Assembly (NCBI GenBank): GCA_964594905.1
Contig: CAZQOI010000001.1
Span: 1 to 64,000, forward strand
From: Granulosicoccus sp964594905
Lineage (GTDB): Bacteria; Pseudomonadota; Gammaproteobacteria; Granulosicoccales; Granulosicoccaceae
Reading direction: 5' to 3'
DNA length: 64,000 nt
Positions 19,082 through 27,493 of this stretch are shown one piece after another. The position numbers were made by a program, and so were the translations under genes. The notes under the pieces were generated by a model. The model was given only the letters and a program-made list of their open reading frames with translations, did not search any database and was not told the origin of the DNA. The stretch's first letter is position 1, and the number at the start of each line of letters is the position of its first letter.

Positions 19082-20044
19082 ATGCCTTTTGCGGTCGGTT
19101 TTTATCGTGCGCCGCTATTCACCTTGCCTACGATTAACGTGAATTCACTTCGCAAGCCGATCGCATCGGACTACGTCCGTCTAATAGTTGTCAGCGCCCT
19201 GTGGGGCTCGGCATTTCTGTGCAATGCCATCGCGCTCGACGATTTTTCACCGCTGGCGATCGCCGGATATAGGGTTGCTCTGGCGGCCATTTTGATGTTT
19301 CTGATCTGTCATTGGCAGCGTCTACAATTCGACTTGAATCGGCGCACTTGTCTGCTTTTCGTCGGCATCGGCCTTCTCAACAGCGCCATACCGTTTTCCT
19401 TGATTGGCTGGGGTCAAAAAAGCGTCGATAGTGCTACTACGGCCATCCTTATCTCGGCATCACCTTTCATTACGTTGTTGCTTTCTCATTTCTTTACCAG
19501 TGATGACCGCGCCACTTGGTACAAGTTCACTGGCCTGCTCGTTGGTTTTACCGGGGTATTGGTGCTGTTGGCTGAAGGTGTGATGCAGGGTGGGGCAAGT
19601 GTTGCGGGGATGCTTGCGATCGGTCTTGCCGCGTGTTGCTACGCGACCTCGGCACAATTGATCAGAATGCTCGCCGGTATTCCGAGCCTGGTGCAAGTGA
19701 CAGGTTCATTGATTGCCTCAGCCATTGTTCTTGTGCCACTGACCTTGTACTTTTATCCGCCAATGACGCAGGAGTTCAAACAAAGCAGTCTCTTGGCATT
19801 GGCATTTCTGACGATCGGCCCAACTGCTATTGCCTATGTGTTGCGAACGCAGATCATTCAGATCAACGGTGCCGTATTCATGTCCAGTGCCGGTTACCTG
19901 ATTCCGGTGTTCGCTGTACTCTGGGCGTGGGTCTTCTTGTCTGAATCGCCGCGTGCAACTGTTTGGTTGGCTCTAACTCTCGTACTAGGCGGTATTGCGA
20001 TAGGTCAGACACGAACCAAGCCTGGAAGCGAGAATTCGAGATAA
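19082..20044 (+). CDS. EamA/DMT-family transporter
   Basis: This protein of about 320 residues has ten predicted membrane segments in two EamA repeats (about 30-155 and 165-300). ALWGSAFLCNAIALDDFSPLAIAGYR is the typical opening of the first repeat and LLVGFTGVLVLLAEG its end. The family exports amino acids or other small metabolites; the substrate is not evident. ATG 19082 is preferred over ATG 19043, which would overlap the divergent hexosaminidase start. A GTG at 19139 is a further option. Confidence 0.82.
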   Translation: MPFAVGFYRAPLFTLPTINVNSLRKPIASDYVRLIVVSALWGSAFLCNAIALDDFSPLAIAGYRVALAAILMFLICHWQRLQFDLNRRTCLLFVGIGLLNSAIPFSLIGWGQKSVDSATTAILISASPFITLLLSHFFTSDDRATWYKFTGLLVGFTGVLVLLAEGVMQGGASVAGMLAIGLAACCYATSAQLIRMLAGIPSLVQVTGSLIASAIVLVPLTLYFYPPMTQEFKQSSLLALAFLTIGPTAIAYVLRTQIIQINGAVFMSSAGYLIPVFAVLWAWVFLSESPRATVWLALTLVLGGIAIGQTRTKPGSENSR

Positions 20045-20106
20045 GTATTGATAAGCCGCTTATCGCTATACTGCGTACAAACATCACCTCAGACTGAAAC
20101 ATACCC

Positions 20107-21354
20107 ATGAGTGCAAAAAAACCCTGGACCCACCCGATGCCCGATGCGCAGTTCGATGTCATGCGCGATATCTTGCGTGCGCCGAGTCCTATCGGCCTTG
20201 AATCAGCCATGACGATTGGCGTGCTGAAGCCGTACTTTGATTCCTTCATGCCTGAGTCTTGGGCTATGCATCAGTTTGTCGGCAATGCTGGCGTCGTATG
20301 GGATTCCCACCCGGGCGAGGATGATCGATTCAGTGTCATGTTGGTGGGACACGCTGACAAAATTCGGCTGCAAGTACGCAAGATCGGCGGTGATGGAAAG
20401 ATCTGGGTAAACAGTGATTCCTTTTTGCCCTGTACGCTGATCGGGCATGAAGTCACGGTGTATAGCGAAGATCCGGAAGAGCCTGGACAGTATCGCTCAC
20501 TCACTGGCGGTACGATCGAGGCAATGGGTGCGATACATTTTTCCGATCCTGCACAGCGTACCGGCGACAAAGGTATTCGACCGAATTCGCTATACCTTGA
20601 TCTGCAGATTCACGGCAAGAACAAAAGTGATCAGATAAAGCGTCTTGGTTTGAAACCTGGTGATTCCATTCTGCTTAACCGGCCGATCAAACGAGGCTTT
20701 AGTCCAGATACTTTTTTCGGTGCCTACCTTGACAATGGGCTTGGCTGTTTTGTCACGGCAGAGGTCGCGCGTCTGATCACTGAAGCTGGTGGTACTGACA
20801 ATATCCGATGCTTGTATGCAATTGCTTCTCATGAAGAGATAGGGCGGTTTGGAAGCCGTGTGCTTGCTGGTGAACTAGCGCCTGACGTACTGATTGCGAT
20901 CGACGTCAATCATGACTATGTCGCAGCACCGGGTATTGGCGATCGGAATATGCAGCCACTGGAAATGGGTAAAGGATTTACCTTGTCATGTGGAGCAATC
21001 ATTAGCGAACAACTTAATGCCCGTATCAAACGCGCTGCGGTTGAACATGATATTCCTATGCAGCTTGATGTCAGTGGTCGCGATACAGGCACCGACGGCA
21101 TGGCCGCAGTATTAGCAAGTGTTGATAGTGCTGCAACATCGGTTGGTTTCCCCACTCGCAACATGCATACGATTTCCGAATCAGGACATACTGGCGATGT
21201 GCTGGCTGCGATTCATGCGCTTAAAGAAACGTTGCTTGCCATGGACGCCGAAGACGACTTAGAGGGAAGTTTTCGAACTACTCATCCGCGACTTGATTTG
21301 ACGACTGACCTGGAACACCAAGGTTACGACAAGATTGATTCAACCGATACTTGA
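20107..21354 (+). CDS. M42-family metallopeptidase
   Basis: The protein has 415 residues. Candidate metal ligands appear in the M42 order: VGHADKI (His), GAYLDNGLGC (Asp), SHEEIGRFGS (Glu-Glu), LIAIDVNHD (Asp) and RNMHTISE (His). M42 enzymes are cytosolic di-zinc aminopeptidases that form tetrahedral shells. The motif around the first His reads GHADKI rather than the common GHMDEIG, so it is a divergent member. A region after the first His (about 90-210) forms the PA-like inserted domain. Substrate preference is unknown. Confidence 0.85.
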   Translation: MSAKKPWTHPMPDAQFDVMRDILRAPSPIGLESAMTIGVLKPYFDSFMPESWAMHQFVGNAGVVWDSHPGEDDRFSVMLVGHADKIRLQVRKIGGDGKIWVNSDSFLPCTLIGHEVTVYSEDPEEPGQYRSLTGGTIEAMGAIHFSDPAQRTGDKGIRPNSLYLDLQIHGKNKSDQIKRLGLKPGDSILLNRPIKRGFSPDTFFGAYLDNGLGCFVTAEVARLITEAGGTDNIRCLYAIASHEEIGRFGSRVLAGELAPDVLIAIDVNHDYVAAPGIGDRNMQPLEMGKGFTLSCGAIISEQLNARIKRAAVEHDIPMQLDVSGRDTGTDGMAAVLASVDSAATSVGFPTRNMHTISESGHTGDVLAAIHALKETLLAMDAEDDLEGSFRTTHPRLDLTTDLEHQGYDKIDSTDT

Positions 21355-21641
21355 TCGCGTAGCTCGCGACTAAGCTCACGCCACGATTTTTTAGCGGGCC
21401 ATGGACGAGGTTTTATCGAAGACTCCATGGCCCACGCATCTAGATGTTTGCTGACGACGTATTGCCAGCCGCAATACCAACCGTGAGTGGTCTTACCCTC
21501 GAACCATTGTCGATCAACCACGACGGTGCAATCGATGTTGCGTGTCGAATCCAGCGCGCTCCTGACCATCACTGCTTCGCCGACTGCGAAACGAGGTGTT
21601 GGGGCACTGTTGGGTGCTGAGTTTCTGAGCATGGTCAACAT
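21324..21641 (-). CDS. small hypothetical protein
   Basis: This 105-residue frame has balanced composition and a plausible folded core: FAVGEAVMVRSALDS, CTVVVDRQWFEG and WYCGWQYVVSKHLDAW are rich in aromatic and beta-forming residues. It has no signal peptide or membrane segment. It overlaps the end of the M42 gene by 31 bases tail-to-tail and lies upstream of nothing on its strand. I do not recognise the family. Without it, 21355-21674 would be an empty 320-base gap, which mildly supports it being real. Confidence 0.5.
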   Translation of the reverse strand: MLTMLRNSAPNSAPTPRFAVGEAVMVRSALDSTRNIDCTVVVDRQWFEGKTTHGWYCGWQYVVSKHLDAWAMESSIKPRPWPAKKSWRELSRELRDQVSVESILS

Positions 21642-21674
21642 CGATCAGTGAACGTCGGATCAGTTTAGTGTGAG

Positions 21675-21751
21675 TGGTGTCCCGGGAGGGATTCGAACCC
21701 CCGACCTGCCCCTTAGGAGGGGGCTGCTCTATCCAGCTGAGCTACCGAGAC
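21675..21751 (-). tRNA. tRNA-Arg (anticodon CCT)
   Basis: Reading the reverse strand, the gene starts GTCTCGG and ends CCGGGAC-A-CCA, forming a 7-bp acceptor stem with one G-T pair and an encoded CCA. The D-arm (AGCTCAGCTGGATAGAGC) and T-arm (GGTTCGAATCC) are canonical. The anticodon arm pairs GCCCC with GGGGC around the loop CTCCTAA, giving anticodon CCT, which reads AGG codons. Confidence 0.96.
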
Positions 21752-21876
21752 GCGTCACAACTGAAATCCAGTATATCCGAATCCAGGCGCAGACCGCGAT
21801 TGACGCTTTATCAGCGACGACTGTAGTAACCCTTATAACACTGTAAGGTCGTACAATTGGCCGTCAGCTGGACGCT

Positions 21877-22449
21877 ATGCAAATCATGCAAGAAGATTCA
21901 AAATTGCCCCCCGAAGGAGAAAGGCGGCGCTATGTGCGGGCACAGGATGCGGTTGGCCTGCACATACAACGCCTGGAAGATATCCCGGCAGCCGGTGAAG
22001 TCAAAACACCTATTGATACTAACCCTCGAGTCCGGCGACTCAACAAATACTCGATTGAGGGCTATGCGAATGTTCGCAGTAATATGCCCGAAGTTGCTGC
22101 CTACATTGATGAGCTCGAGGAGCGTATACGTGAGTTGTTGTTACAAATTGATGGCGATGACGTGCCAGCAATACCAACCCACAAAGTCAGTTTGTCAGCT
22201 GCTGGTTTGCGATTTTCTGACAAGTTGCTGATACACCCGGGAGAAATTGTGGGAGTAACTTTGACCTTGTTTCCGTCGGGCAAACGTATTGGGACCGATG
22301 CACGCGTAGTGATGGCGAACAATGCTGACGAGATCAGCAGCAATGATAGTTTTAGCTACCGACTCGAATTTATAAGGATAAGCGATTCTGATCGTACCGT
22401 TATTGACGAACATGTAAACGCAATAATAAGTGCGCGACCCAAGCAATAA
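21877..22449 (+). CDS. PilZ-domain protein, putative c-di-GMP receptor
   Basis: This 190-residue protein has an RRRYVR motif at about residues 17-22 and, 90 residues later, SLSAAGLRF, the (D/N)xSxxG-like second motif of PilZ domains. The split spacing suggests an N-terminal PilZ-like helix, an inserted acidic helix (about 65-88, NMPEVAAYIDELEERIRELL) and a beta-barrel half at the end. PilZ domains bind cyclic di-GMP to control motility, adhesion or polysaccharide. The second motif begins with S rather than D/N, so binding is not certain. ATG 21877 is used. Confidence 0.7.
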   Translation: MQIMQEDSKLPPEGERRRYVRAQDAVGLHIQRLEDIPAAGEVKTPIDTNPRVRRLNKYSIEGYANVRSNMPEVAAYIDELEERIRELLLQIDGDDVPAIPTHKVSLSAAGLRFSDKLLIHPGEIVGVTLTLFPSGKRIGTDARVVMANNADEISSNDSFSYRLEFIRISDSDRTVIDEHVNAIISARPKQ

Positions 22450-22460
22450 GGAGTGACTTT

Positions 22461-23438
22461 TTATTCACCCTTTCCCTTAGTCATTGAAGTAAGGCAACTC
22501 GCGACATGACGATCTAGCCATCGACGTGGTTGACCCCATTGTAGAAAGCCAACATGACCCCCGTGACGGGATACTTCAAGTGTTGTTTCAGGTGCAAGTT
22601 CGACAGCCGTTGGTAGTACCTTGTCCGTAAAAAAAGGGTCATCAGCAGCACACATAATATGTGTGGGCACGGAGATTGACGGTAGATATTGACGAGCGCT
22701 GCAGCGTTCGTAGTAGTCGTGCACGTCCTTATAGCCATGTAGTGGTGCGGTCACCGTGTCATCGAATTTCCAGAAAGTATCAAGCGAGGATTCAGCAATC
22801 GGCAAATCAAGCTCCGGGTATTGCGCTCGTTTCCTTTCGTGTTGGTCGCGCATCAGTTTTAGAAGATACCGCTGATACAAACGCGAACTACCGGTGTTGA
22901 GCTTGTTCGCAGCTTCATGCAATACCAGCGGAGGACACACAGCGATCGCGCTATTCAAGGCGCCAGCAGTTGTGGGTGAACTTTTGGTTTCACCGAGGTA
23001 TTTCAGCAGTGCGTTCGCGCCAAGCGAGTAGCCGATCGCGTGAATGTCGGTAGCGGGGTAGCTGCTCTTTAGCCAGTCCAGCATAAAGGCGATGTCCGCG
23101 GTTGCACCCGAATGATAGGACTGGGGCAGTCGGTTAGGTTCGCCACTGCAGCCGCGCCAATGCATCAAAACTGGGCGAAATCCAGCAAGTTCAAGCTCAC
23201 CGATTGCACCGAGAATATATGCACTGTCGATACAGCCTGCTAATCCGTGTATTAAAAGAACGATATCGCCACTTGGCTTTTGGCTCTTGTTGATATCAAG
23301 AAAATCGCCGTCTGGTAGCTCTATTCGTATCCTATCTGTGGGAACTGTGGCAGGTCTCGCGACTTTACTGGCGAGAATTGTTTGCGCATGTGGGTTGCGT
23401 AACCACCAAGGCGGTCTAAATTCACTATCAACTAACAC
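22461..23438 (-). CDS. YheT-like alpha/beta hydrolase
   Basis: The 325-residue protein opens with FRPPWWLRNPHAQTIL, the hallmark of the YheT/ABHD1-like hydrolases. The oxyanion region HGLAGCIDSAYI, nucleophile elbow GYSLGANALLKYLGE, acid region CAADDPFF and His in SRHGGHVGFL complete a Ser-Asp-His triad. The physiological substrate is unknown; relatives act on short acyl esters. It is divergent from surE with a 24-base gap. Confidence 0.88.
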   Translation of the reverse strand: MLVDSEFRPPWWLRNPHAQTILASKVARPATVPTDRIRIELPDGDFLDINKSQKPSGDIVLLIHGLAGCIDSAYILGAIGELELAGFRPVLMHWRGCSGEPNRLPQSYHSGATADIAFMLDWLKSSYPATDIHAIGYSLGANALLKYLGETKSSPTTAGALNSAIAVCPPLVLHEAANKLNTGSSRLYQRYLLKLMRDQHERKRAQYPELDLPIAESSLDTFWKFDDTVTAPLHGYKDVHDYYERCSARQYLPSISVPTHIMCAADDPFFTDKVLPTAVELAPETTLEVSRHGGHVGFLQWGQPRRWLDRHVASCLTSMTKGKGE

Positions 23439-23462
23439 AGTTTCTCCGAGTTCAATTCTCTC

Positions 23463-24212
23463 ATGCGCATTCTAATCGCCAACGACGATGGTTATCTTGC
23501 GCCGGGTATAAGGGCTTTGCACACGGCCTTGCTGGAGTTGGGAGAAGCGACAATCGTAGCGCCTGATAGAAATCGAAGTGGTGCGAGTAATTCACTGACA
23601 TTGTCACATCCGATGCAAGTTCGTGATCATGGAGATCACGTGTTTTCGATTGAGGGAACGCCAACTGACTGCGTCAATATTGCATTGAGCGATCTATTGC
23701 CTGATGACCCGGATATGGTTGTCAGTGGAATTAATGATGGTCCGAACATGGGAGATGATGTTTTGTATTCAGGTACGGTCGCTGCGGCGATTGAAGGGCG
23801 TAATCTGGGGCATCCATCTATTGCTGTGTCCATGGCGTCGTTTGAACCACGCCACTATGAGACAGCTGCAATCGTGGTGCGGGACCTTGTATCCAAGCTC
23901 AAGAAAGTGCCATTACCTCAGGACACGATATTGAATATAAACGTGCCAGATGTACCCATTGACGAAATCAAGGGACTAAGCGCTACCCGTCTAGGTACTC
24001 GTCATCCGTCGAAAAACGCTATAAAAATGCTGGATCCACGCGGTCAAACGGTTTACTGGATTGGACCTGCTGGTGACGTCAATGATGATGGCCCCGGTAC
24101 CGATTTTTGTGCGACTCGCGATGGTTATGTATCGATTACTCCGATTGAGATCGATCTGACTCGACACGATAGTATCGCTGCAACGTCCGAATGGCTGGAG
24201 CTTTCGGCGTGA
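23463..24212 (+). CDS. surE: 5'/3'-nucleotidase SurE
   Basis: SurE is a metal-dependent nucleoside monophosphatase linked to stationary-phase survival. The motifs MRILIANDDGYLAPGI (metal-binding Asp-Asp), NRSGASNSLTL, and SGINDGPNMGDDVLYSGTVAAA are intact. Length 249 is normal. The surE-pcm-nlpD-rpoS order is the standard gammaproteobacterial cluster. Its stop overlaps a GTG that may start pcm. Confidence 0.96.
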   Translation: MRILIANDDGYLAPGIRALHTALLELGEATIVAPDRNRSGASNSLTLSHPMQVRDHGDHVFSIEGTPTDCVNIALSDLLPDDPDMVVSGINDGPNMGDDVLYSGTVAAAIEGRNLGHPSIAVSMASFEPRHYETAAIVVRDLVSKLKKVPLPQDTILNINVPDVPIDEIKGLSATRLGTRHPSKNAIKMLDPRGQTVYWIGPAGDVNDDGPGTDFCATRDGYVSITPIEIDLTRHDSIAATSEWLELSA

Positions 24213-24880
24213 TTCTAGGTCCAGATGCCATCGCCGGTATAGGCTTTACTTCGCAACGGACGCGCAAGCGCATGAACAAGCGTCTGCGCGAACGTGGGAT
24301 TGAGAATGATGCTGTTTTACAGGTCATGCAGAATGTTCCGCGGCATTTGTTTGTTGATGAAGCCATATCCACGCGTGCTTATGAAGATATGGCCTTGCCG
24401 ATAGGTGAAGGCCAGACAATCTCGCAACCTTATGCTGTTGCCCGAATGACCGAACTACTTTTGCAGGATGGGCCAGTGCGCCGCGTATTAGAGGTAGGAA
24501 CCGGCTCTGGCTACCAGGCTGCAGTGTTGTCTCATTTGGTTGATGCTGTTTTCACCGTTGAACGCATCAAAAATCTCCTGGATAAAGCACGCCAGCGATT
24601 CAAAGCCCTGCAATATCACAATATTCACGCGCGCTACAGCGATGGAAGTTGGGGCTGGGCCAGTCAGGGGCCATTTGACGGCATTATCGTGACCGCCGCG
24701 CCAGTCACAGTTCCTGAGCCATTGCTGGAGCAGCTGGCCGTAGGTGGGCGCATGATTGTGCCGGTTGGTGATCAGGATGGCGAACAATCCTTGACGGTTA
24801 TTACCCGCACCCGAAGTGGATTCAAGAGCCATGAAGAGAGCGATGTGAGATTTGTGCCATTTTTAGCTGGCAAGTCCTGA
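24209..24880 (+). CDS. pcm: protein-L-isoaspartate O-methyltransferase
   Basis: Pcm methylates isoaspartyl residues in aged proteins using S-adenosylmethionine. The SAM-binding motif VLEVGTGSGYQAAVLSHL and the preceding GEGQTISQPYAVARMTELL are diagnostic. I choose the GTG at 24209, overlapping the surE stop as GTGA, which gives 223 residues. An ATG at 24191 would add six residues. Both fit the family length. Confidence 0.94.
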   Translation: MILGPDAIAGIGFTSQRTRKRMNKRLRERGIENDAVLQVMQNVPRHLFVDEAISTRAYEDMALPIGEGQTISQPYAVARMTELLLQDGPVRRVLEVGTGSGYQAAVLSHLVDAVFTVERIKNLLDKARQRFKALQYHNIHARYSDGSWGWASQGPFDGIIVTAAPVTVPEPLLEQLAVGGRMIVPVGDQDGEQSLTVITRTRSGFKSHEESDVRFVPFLAGKS

Positions 24881-24978
24881 ATCGCCAACTACACTCAATG
24901 CCGCAACTTAACCTTGTGGCGTTATTACAACGTCAACAAGTTGTCTCTTGAAGTATTAACTGGTTTACATCGCCGCCC

Positions 24979-25848
24979 ATGAAGCTCTTGCCTCATGCTA
25001 TTTGCAGCTTTTCTCTGGTGCTTTTTGCAACCGGATGTGTTTCTGTGCCGCAAGTAGAGAGCCGCCTTCAATCCCTGCAGTTCTATCCAAACATGTACGT
25101 GGTGCAAGCGGGCGATACGCTTGACACTATTGCCTTTCGTTATCAACTCGACCGTAATGATTTAGTGGCGCTTAATCCTGGTGTGGGTGGGCGTGTGGTC
25201 CCTGGTATGCGGATCAATGTGCGCCCTGGCACTGAGCTAAGTGATGAGATTCGCGCTGGTACAGGCTATGGGTTAACGCAGCAACCCAGAATCGTTGACG
25301 ACACTGCTAATGTAGAGCAGGCGGCACTGGTGGAGCCTGTGAATCGAGCTACAGTTAATCCTGAAACGGTTATCCAGACTGCTGGTTATCCGCGTGAGGA
25401 GGTCATTGCGGATGATCTCGATTTTCAGCCTGTGCAAAAAGGCAACGATTCAGTCAGTCGCGATTTGCAAGCCTATGTAGGTCAATGGTCATGGCCTTTG
25501 CAAGGTGAGGTTGCCAGAGGATTTGCGCCCGAAGAGGTAGGCGGGCAGGGCGTCGACATTGCCGGTGTGCCGGGGCAGGAAGTTCGAGCTGCGATGAAAG
25601 GTACCGTGGTTTATTCCGGTAGAGATTTGAGTGGTGGTGGCAAGCTGATCATTGTGCAGCACGATGATTCAATCATGACCACCTACTCGCATGCCAATGA
25701 TTTATTTGTTGCGGAAAACGACATTGTTCAGGCAGGGGATGCAATTGCGAGCCTTGGCTGGAACACAAATCAGGAGTCGGTTTTGCGTTTTGAAGTGCGA
25801 AAAGATGGAAATCCGCTCAATCCACTGGATTTTTTACCAGCAAAATAA
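24979..25848 (+). CDS. nlpD: NlpD-like lipoprotein, LysM plus degenerate LytM domain
   Basis: The lipobox LFATGCVS places this protein in the envelope as a lipoprotein. A LysM peptidoglycan-binding domain (YVVQAGDTLDTIAFRY) is at about residues 35-80, and an M23/LytM domain occupies about 175-287. In the LytM domain the usual zinc-binding HxxxD reads GVDIAG with no His, and the HxH site reads TYSHAND, so it is probably catalytically dead like E. coli NlpD, which activates the amidase AmiC at division. Its position before rpoS is conserved, and the rpoS promoter of E. coli lies inside this gene. Confidence 0.93.
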   Translation: MKLLPHAICSFSLVLFATGCVSVPQVESRLQSLQFYPNMYVVQAGDTLDTIAFRYQLDRNDLVALNPGVGGRVVPGMRINVRPGTELSDEIRAGTGYGLTQQPRIVDDTANVEQAALVEPVNRATVNPETVIQTAGYPREEVIADDLDFQPVQKGNDSVSRDLQAYVGQWSWPLQGEVARGFAPEEVGGQGVDIAGVPGQEVRAAMKGTVVYSGRDLSGGGKLIIVQHDDSIMTTYSHANDLFVAENDIVQAGDAIASLGWNTNQESVLRFEVRKDGNPLNPLDFLPAK

Positions 25849-25933
25849 TGAAATTACCAGCAACAAATGTTAAACCGCGAATTTGAATTAGCAAGTTGCG
25901 CTAAGTTACTTTAAACTCTAGAAAAAACTAAGG

Positions 25934-26932
25934 GTGGTGGTGTCAACCATGACACAAGATTGGGGAAAATTTTCGATGACGAACGACGATCGCTCCGGGT
26001 GGAACCGGCGCAGCGTTGGATCGTCTGGACAGGCCGCCAAGGCCGATAGCAGCGATGAACCGATCGCAGCCAGCAAGCTCAAGGATGCTTCGCGCAAAGA
26101 TATGGACGCGACTCGTCTGTATCTGAAGGAAATTGAATTTTCCGAGCTCCTCACAGCCGATGAAGAGAAAAGCTATACCAGGCTTGCTCAAAAGGGCTGT
26201 GAAAAATCTCGCGCCAAAATGATTGAGTGCAATTTGCGTTTGGTGGTGAAGATTGCCCGCCGATACATGAACCGTGGTTTAGCGTTACTGGATCTTATTG
26301 AGGAGGGTAATCTCGGTTTGATTCACTCGGTTGAGAAGTTTGATCCTGAGCGTGGATTTCGATTCTCTACCTACGCGACTTGGTGGATCAGACAAACCAT
26401 TGAACGTGGTCTGATGAATCAAACACGGACCATTCGCTTGCCGATTCATGTCGTCAAGGAAATGAATGTTTACATTAAAGCCGAACGTCGTTTACAGCAA
26501 TCACTAGATCGTGAACCAACTGCTGAGGATATCGCAGCACTCACTGAACGACCTGTTGAAGATGTTATTCGTCTCTTGGGTTTGCGTGATCGTGTTACAT
26601 CAGTTGATGTCGCAATTGGTAAAGATGGTGAGCGTCCACTTCTCGATATCATCCCTGATGAAAACAATGTGGATCCGTCTATGGTTCTGCAGGATGAAAG
26701 CGTAAATTCAAATATCAACGACTGGTTACAGAAGCTTGAATCAAAGCAGCGTGAAGTACTGGTACGTCGATTCGGCTTACATGGTCATGAGAAAGCAACG
26801 CTTGAGGAAGTTGGTCAAGAGTTGGGTGTTACGCGCGAGCGGGTACGTCAAATTCAAATGGAAGCTTTGAAAAGATTACGTCGTATTCTTGAAGGCAGTG
26901 GATACACGGCTGAAAATCTTTTTATGGCTTGA
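25934..26932 (+). CDS. rpoS: RNA polymerase sigma factor RpoS
   Basis: RpoS is the general stress and stationary-phase sigma factor. Region 1.2 (MDATRLYLKEIEFSELL), region 2 (NLRLVVKIARRYMNRGLALLD, FRFSTYATWWIRQTIER), region 3 (VKEMNVYIKAERRLQ) and region 4 with VTRERVRQIQMEALKRLRRIL are all intact. The start at 25934 (332 residues) is the longest; ATG 25949 or 25976 are alternatives. No frameshift is seen. Confidence 0.95.
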   Translation: MVVSTMTQDWGKFSMTNDDRSGWNRRSVGSSGQAAKADSSDEPIAASKLKDASRKDMDATRLYLKEIEFSELLTADEEKSYTRLAQKGCEKSRAKMIECNLRLVVKIARRYMNRGLALLDLIEEGNLGLIHSVEKFDPERGFRFSTYATWWIRQTIERGLMNQTRTIRLPIHVVKEMNVYIKAERRLQQSLDREPTAEDIAALTERPVEDVIRLLGLRDRVTSVDVAIGKDGERPLLDIIPDENNVDPSMVLQDESVNSNINDWLQKLESKQREVLVRRFGLHGHEKATLEEVGQELGVTRERVRQIQMEALKRLRRILEGSGYTAENLFMA

Positions 26933-26973
26933 AGACACTCGCTTGATGAAATCGACTTCTCAGAAAAGTTAAA

Positions 26974-27003
26974 GAACAAGGCCCGCATAAGCGGGCCTTG
27001 TTC
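26974..27003. terminator. bidirectional terminator hairpin after rpoS
   Basis: GAACAAGGCCCGC and GCGGGCCTTGTTC form a perfect 13-bp stem around the loop ATAA. It lies between the converging rpoS and Mth938-like genes. On the reverse strand the stem is followed by TTTAACTTTT, a T-rich tract; on the forward strand the T-run is weak. It can serve both genes. Confidence 0.85.
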
Positions 27004-27041
27004 GTTATGCGAGTTTAAATAGCTAAGATTTAACTATCGCT

Positions 27042-27428
27042 TCAATGCTGTATCTGAAACAAGGCTGCTGCGACTTGTCGATACTCGTTAACCAATACGC
27101 TGTAAGTGCGACATGCCGCCCGGGTGTTCATGACTTCCAGGCTGATGCCAATTTTTCTGAACTCGGCGATCAGGCTGAACTCGGGAAACTCGTGATCACT
27201 GCCAGTTCCAAGCAACAAGATTTCGGTTTTGCTCCGCTCTTCCGAATCCAGAAAGCTTGAAAAAGACTCAATGTTCAGAGATTTGATTGGACCTGTGTAC
27301 CAGTCCTCAATGACCACATTTTCGCCCACCAGGATGTTATTGCGGTAATCACGTCCGTTGACGCTGAGCAATCCCGGCCCATAGTGGCTGATGAGGTTCT
27401 GAGTGGAAGACTCTAGATGCATTTTCAT
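27042..27428 (-). CDS. Mth938-like (DUF498) protein
   Basis: This protein of about 128 residues matches the Mth938/NDUFAF3-like family: VNGRDYRNNILVGEN near the start, ILLLGTGSDHEFP in the middle, and GISLEVMNTRAACRTYSVLVNEYRQVAAALF at the end. The family is widespread, with a biochemical role poorly defined in bacteria. ATG 27428 (MKMHLESS) is preferred to 27449. It is divergent from hom. Confidence 0.85.
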   Translation of the reverse strand: MKMHLESSTQNLISHYGPGLLSVNGRDYRNNILVGENVVIEDWYTGPIKSLNIESFSSFLDSEERSKTEILLLGTGSDHEFPEFSLIAEFRKIGISLEVMNTRAACRTYSVLVNEYRQVAAALFQIQH

Positions 27429-27493
27429 GAGGCTATAATAAGCGCCCACGCGCCGACAAGCAGCTGTCTGCGCTCATTTGCTAGGAGATTTTC

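Noticed and set aside
24900..24920. Possible terminator hairpin GCCGCAA/TTGTGGC after pcm
   Set aside because: Only a 7-bp stem with one G-T pair and no T-run; nlpD is likely read from the same transcript or its own promoter.
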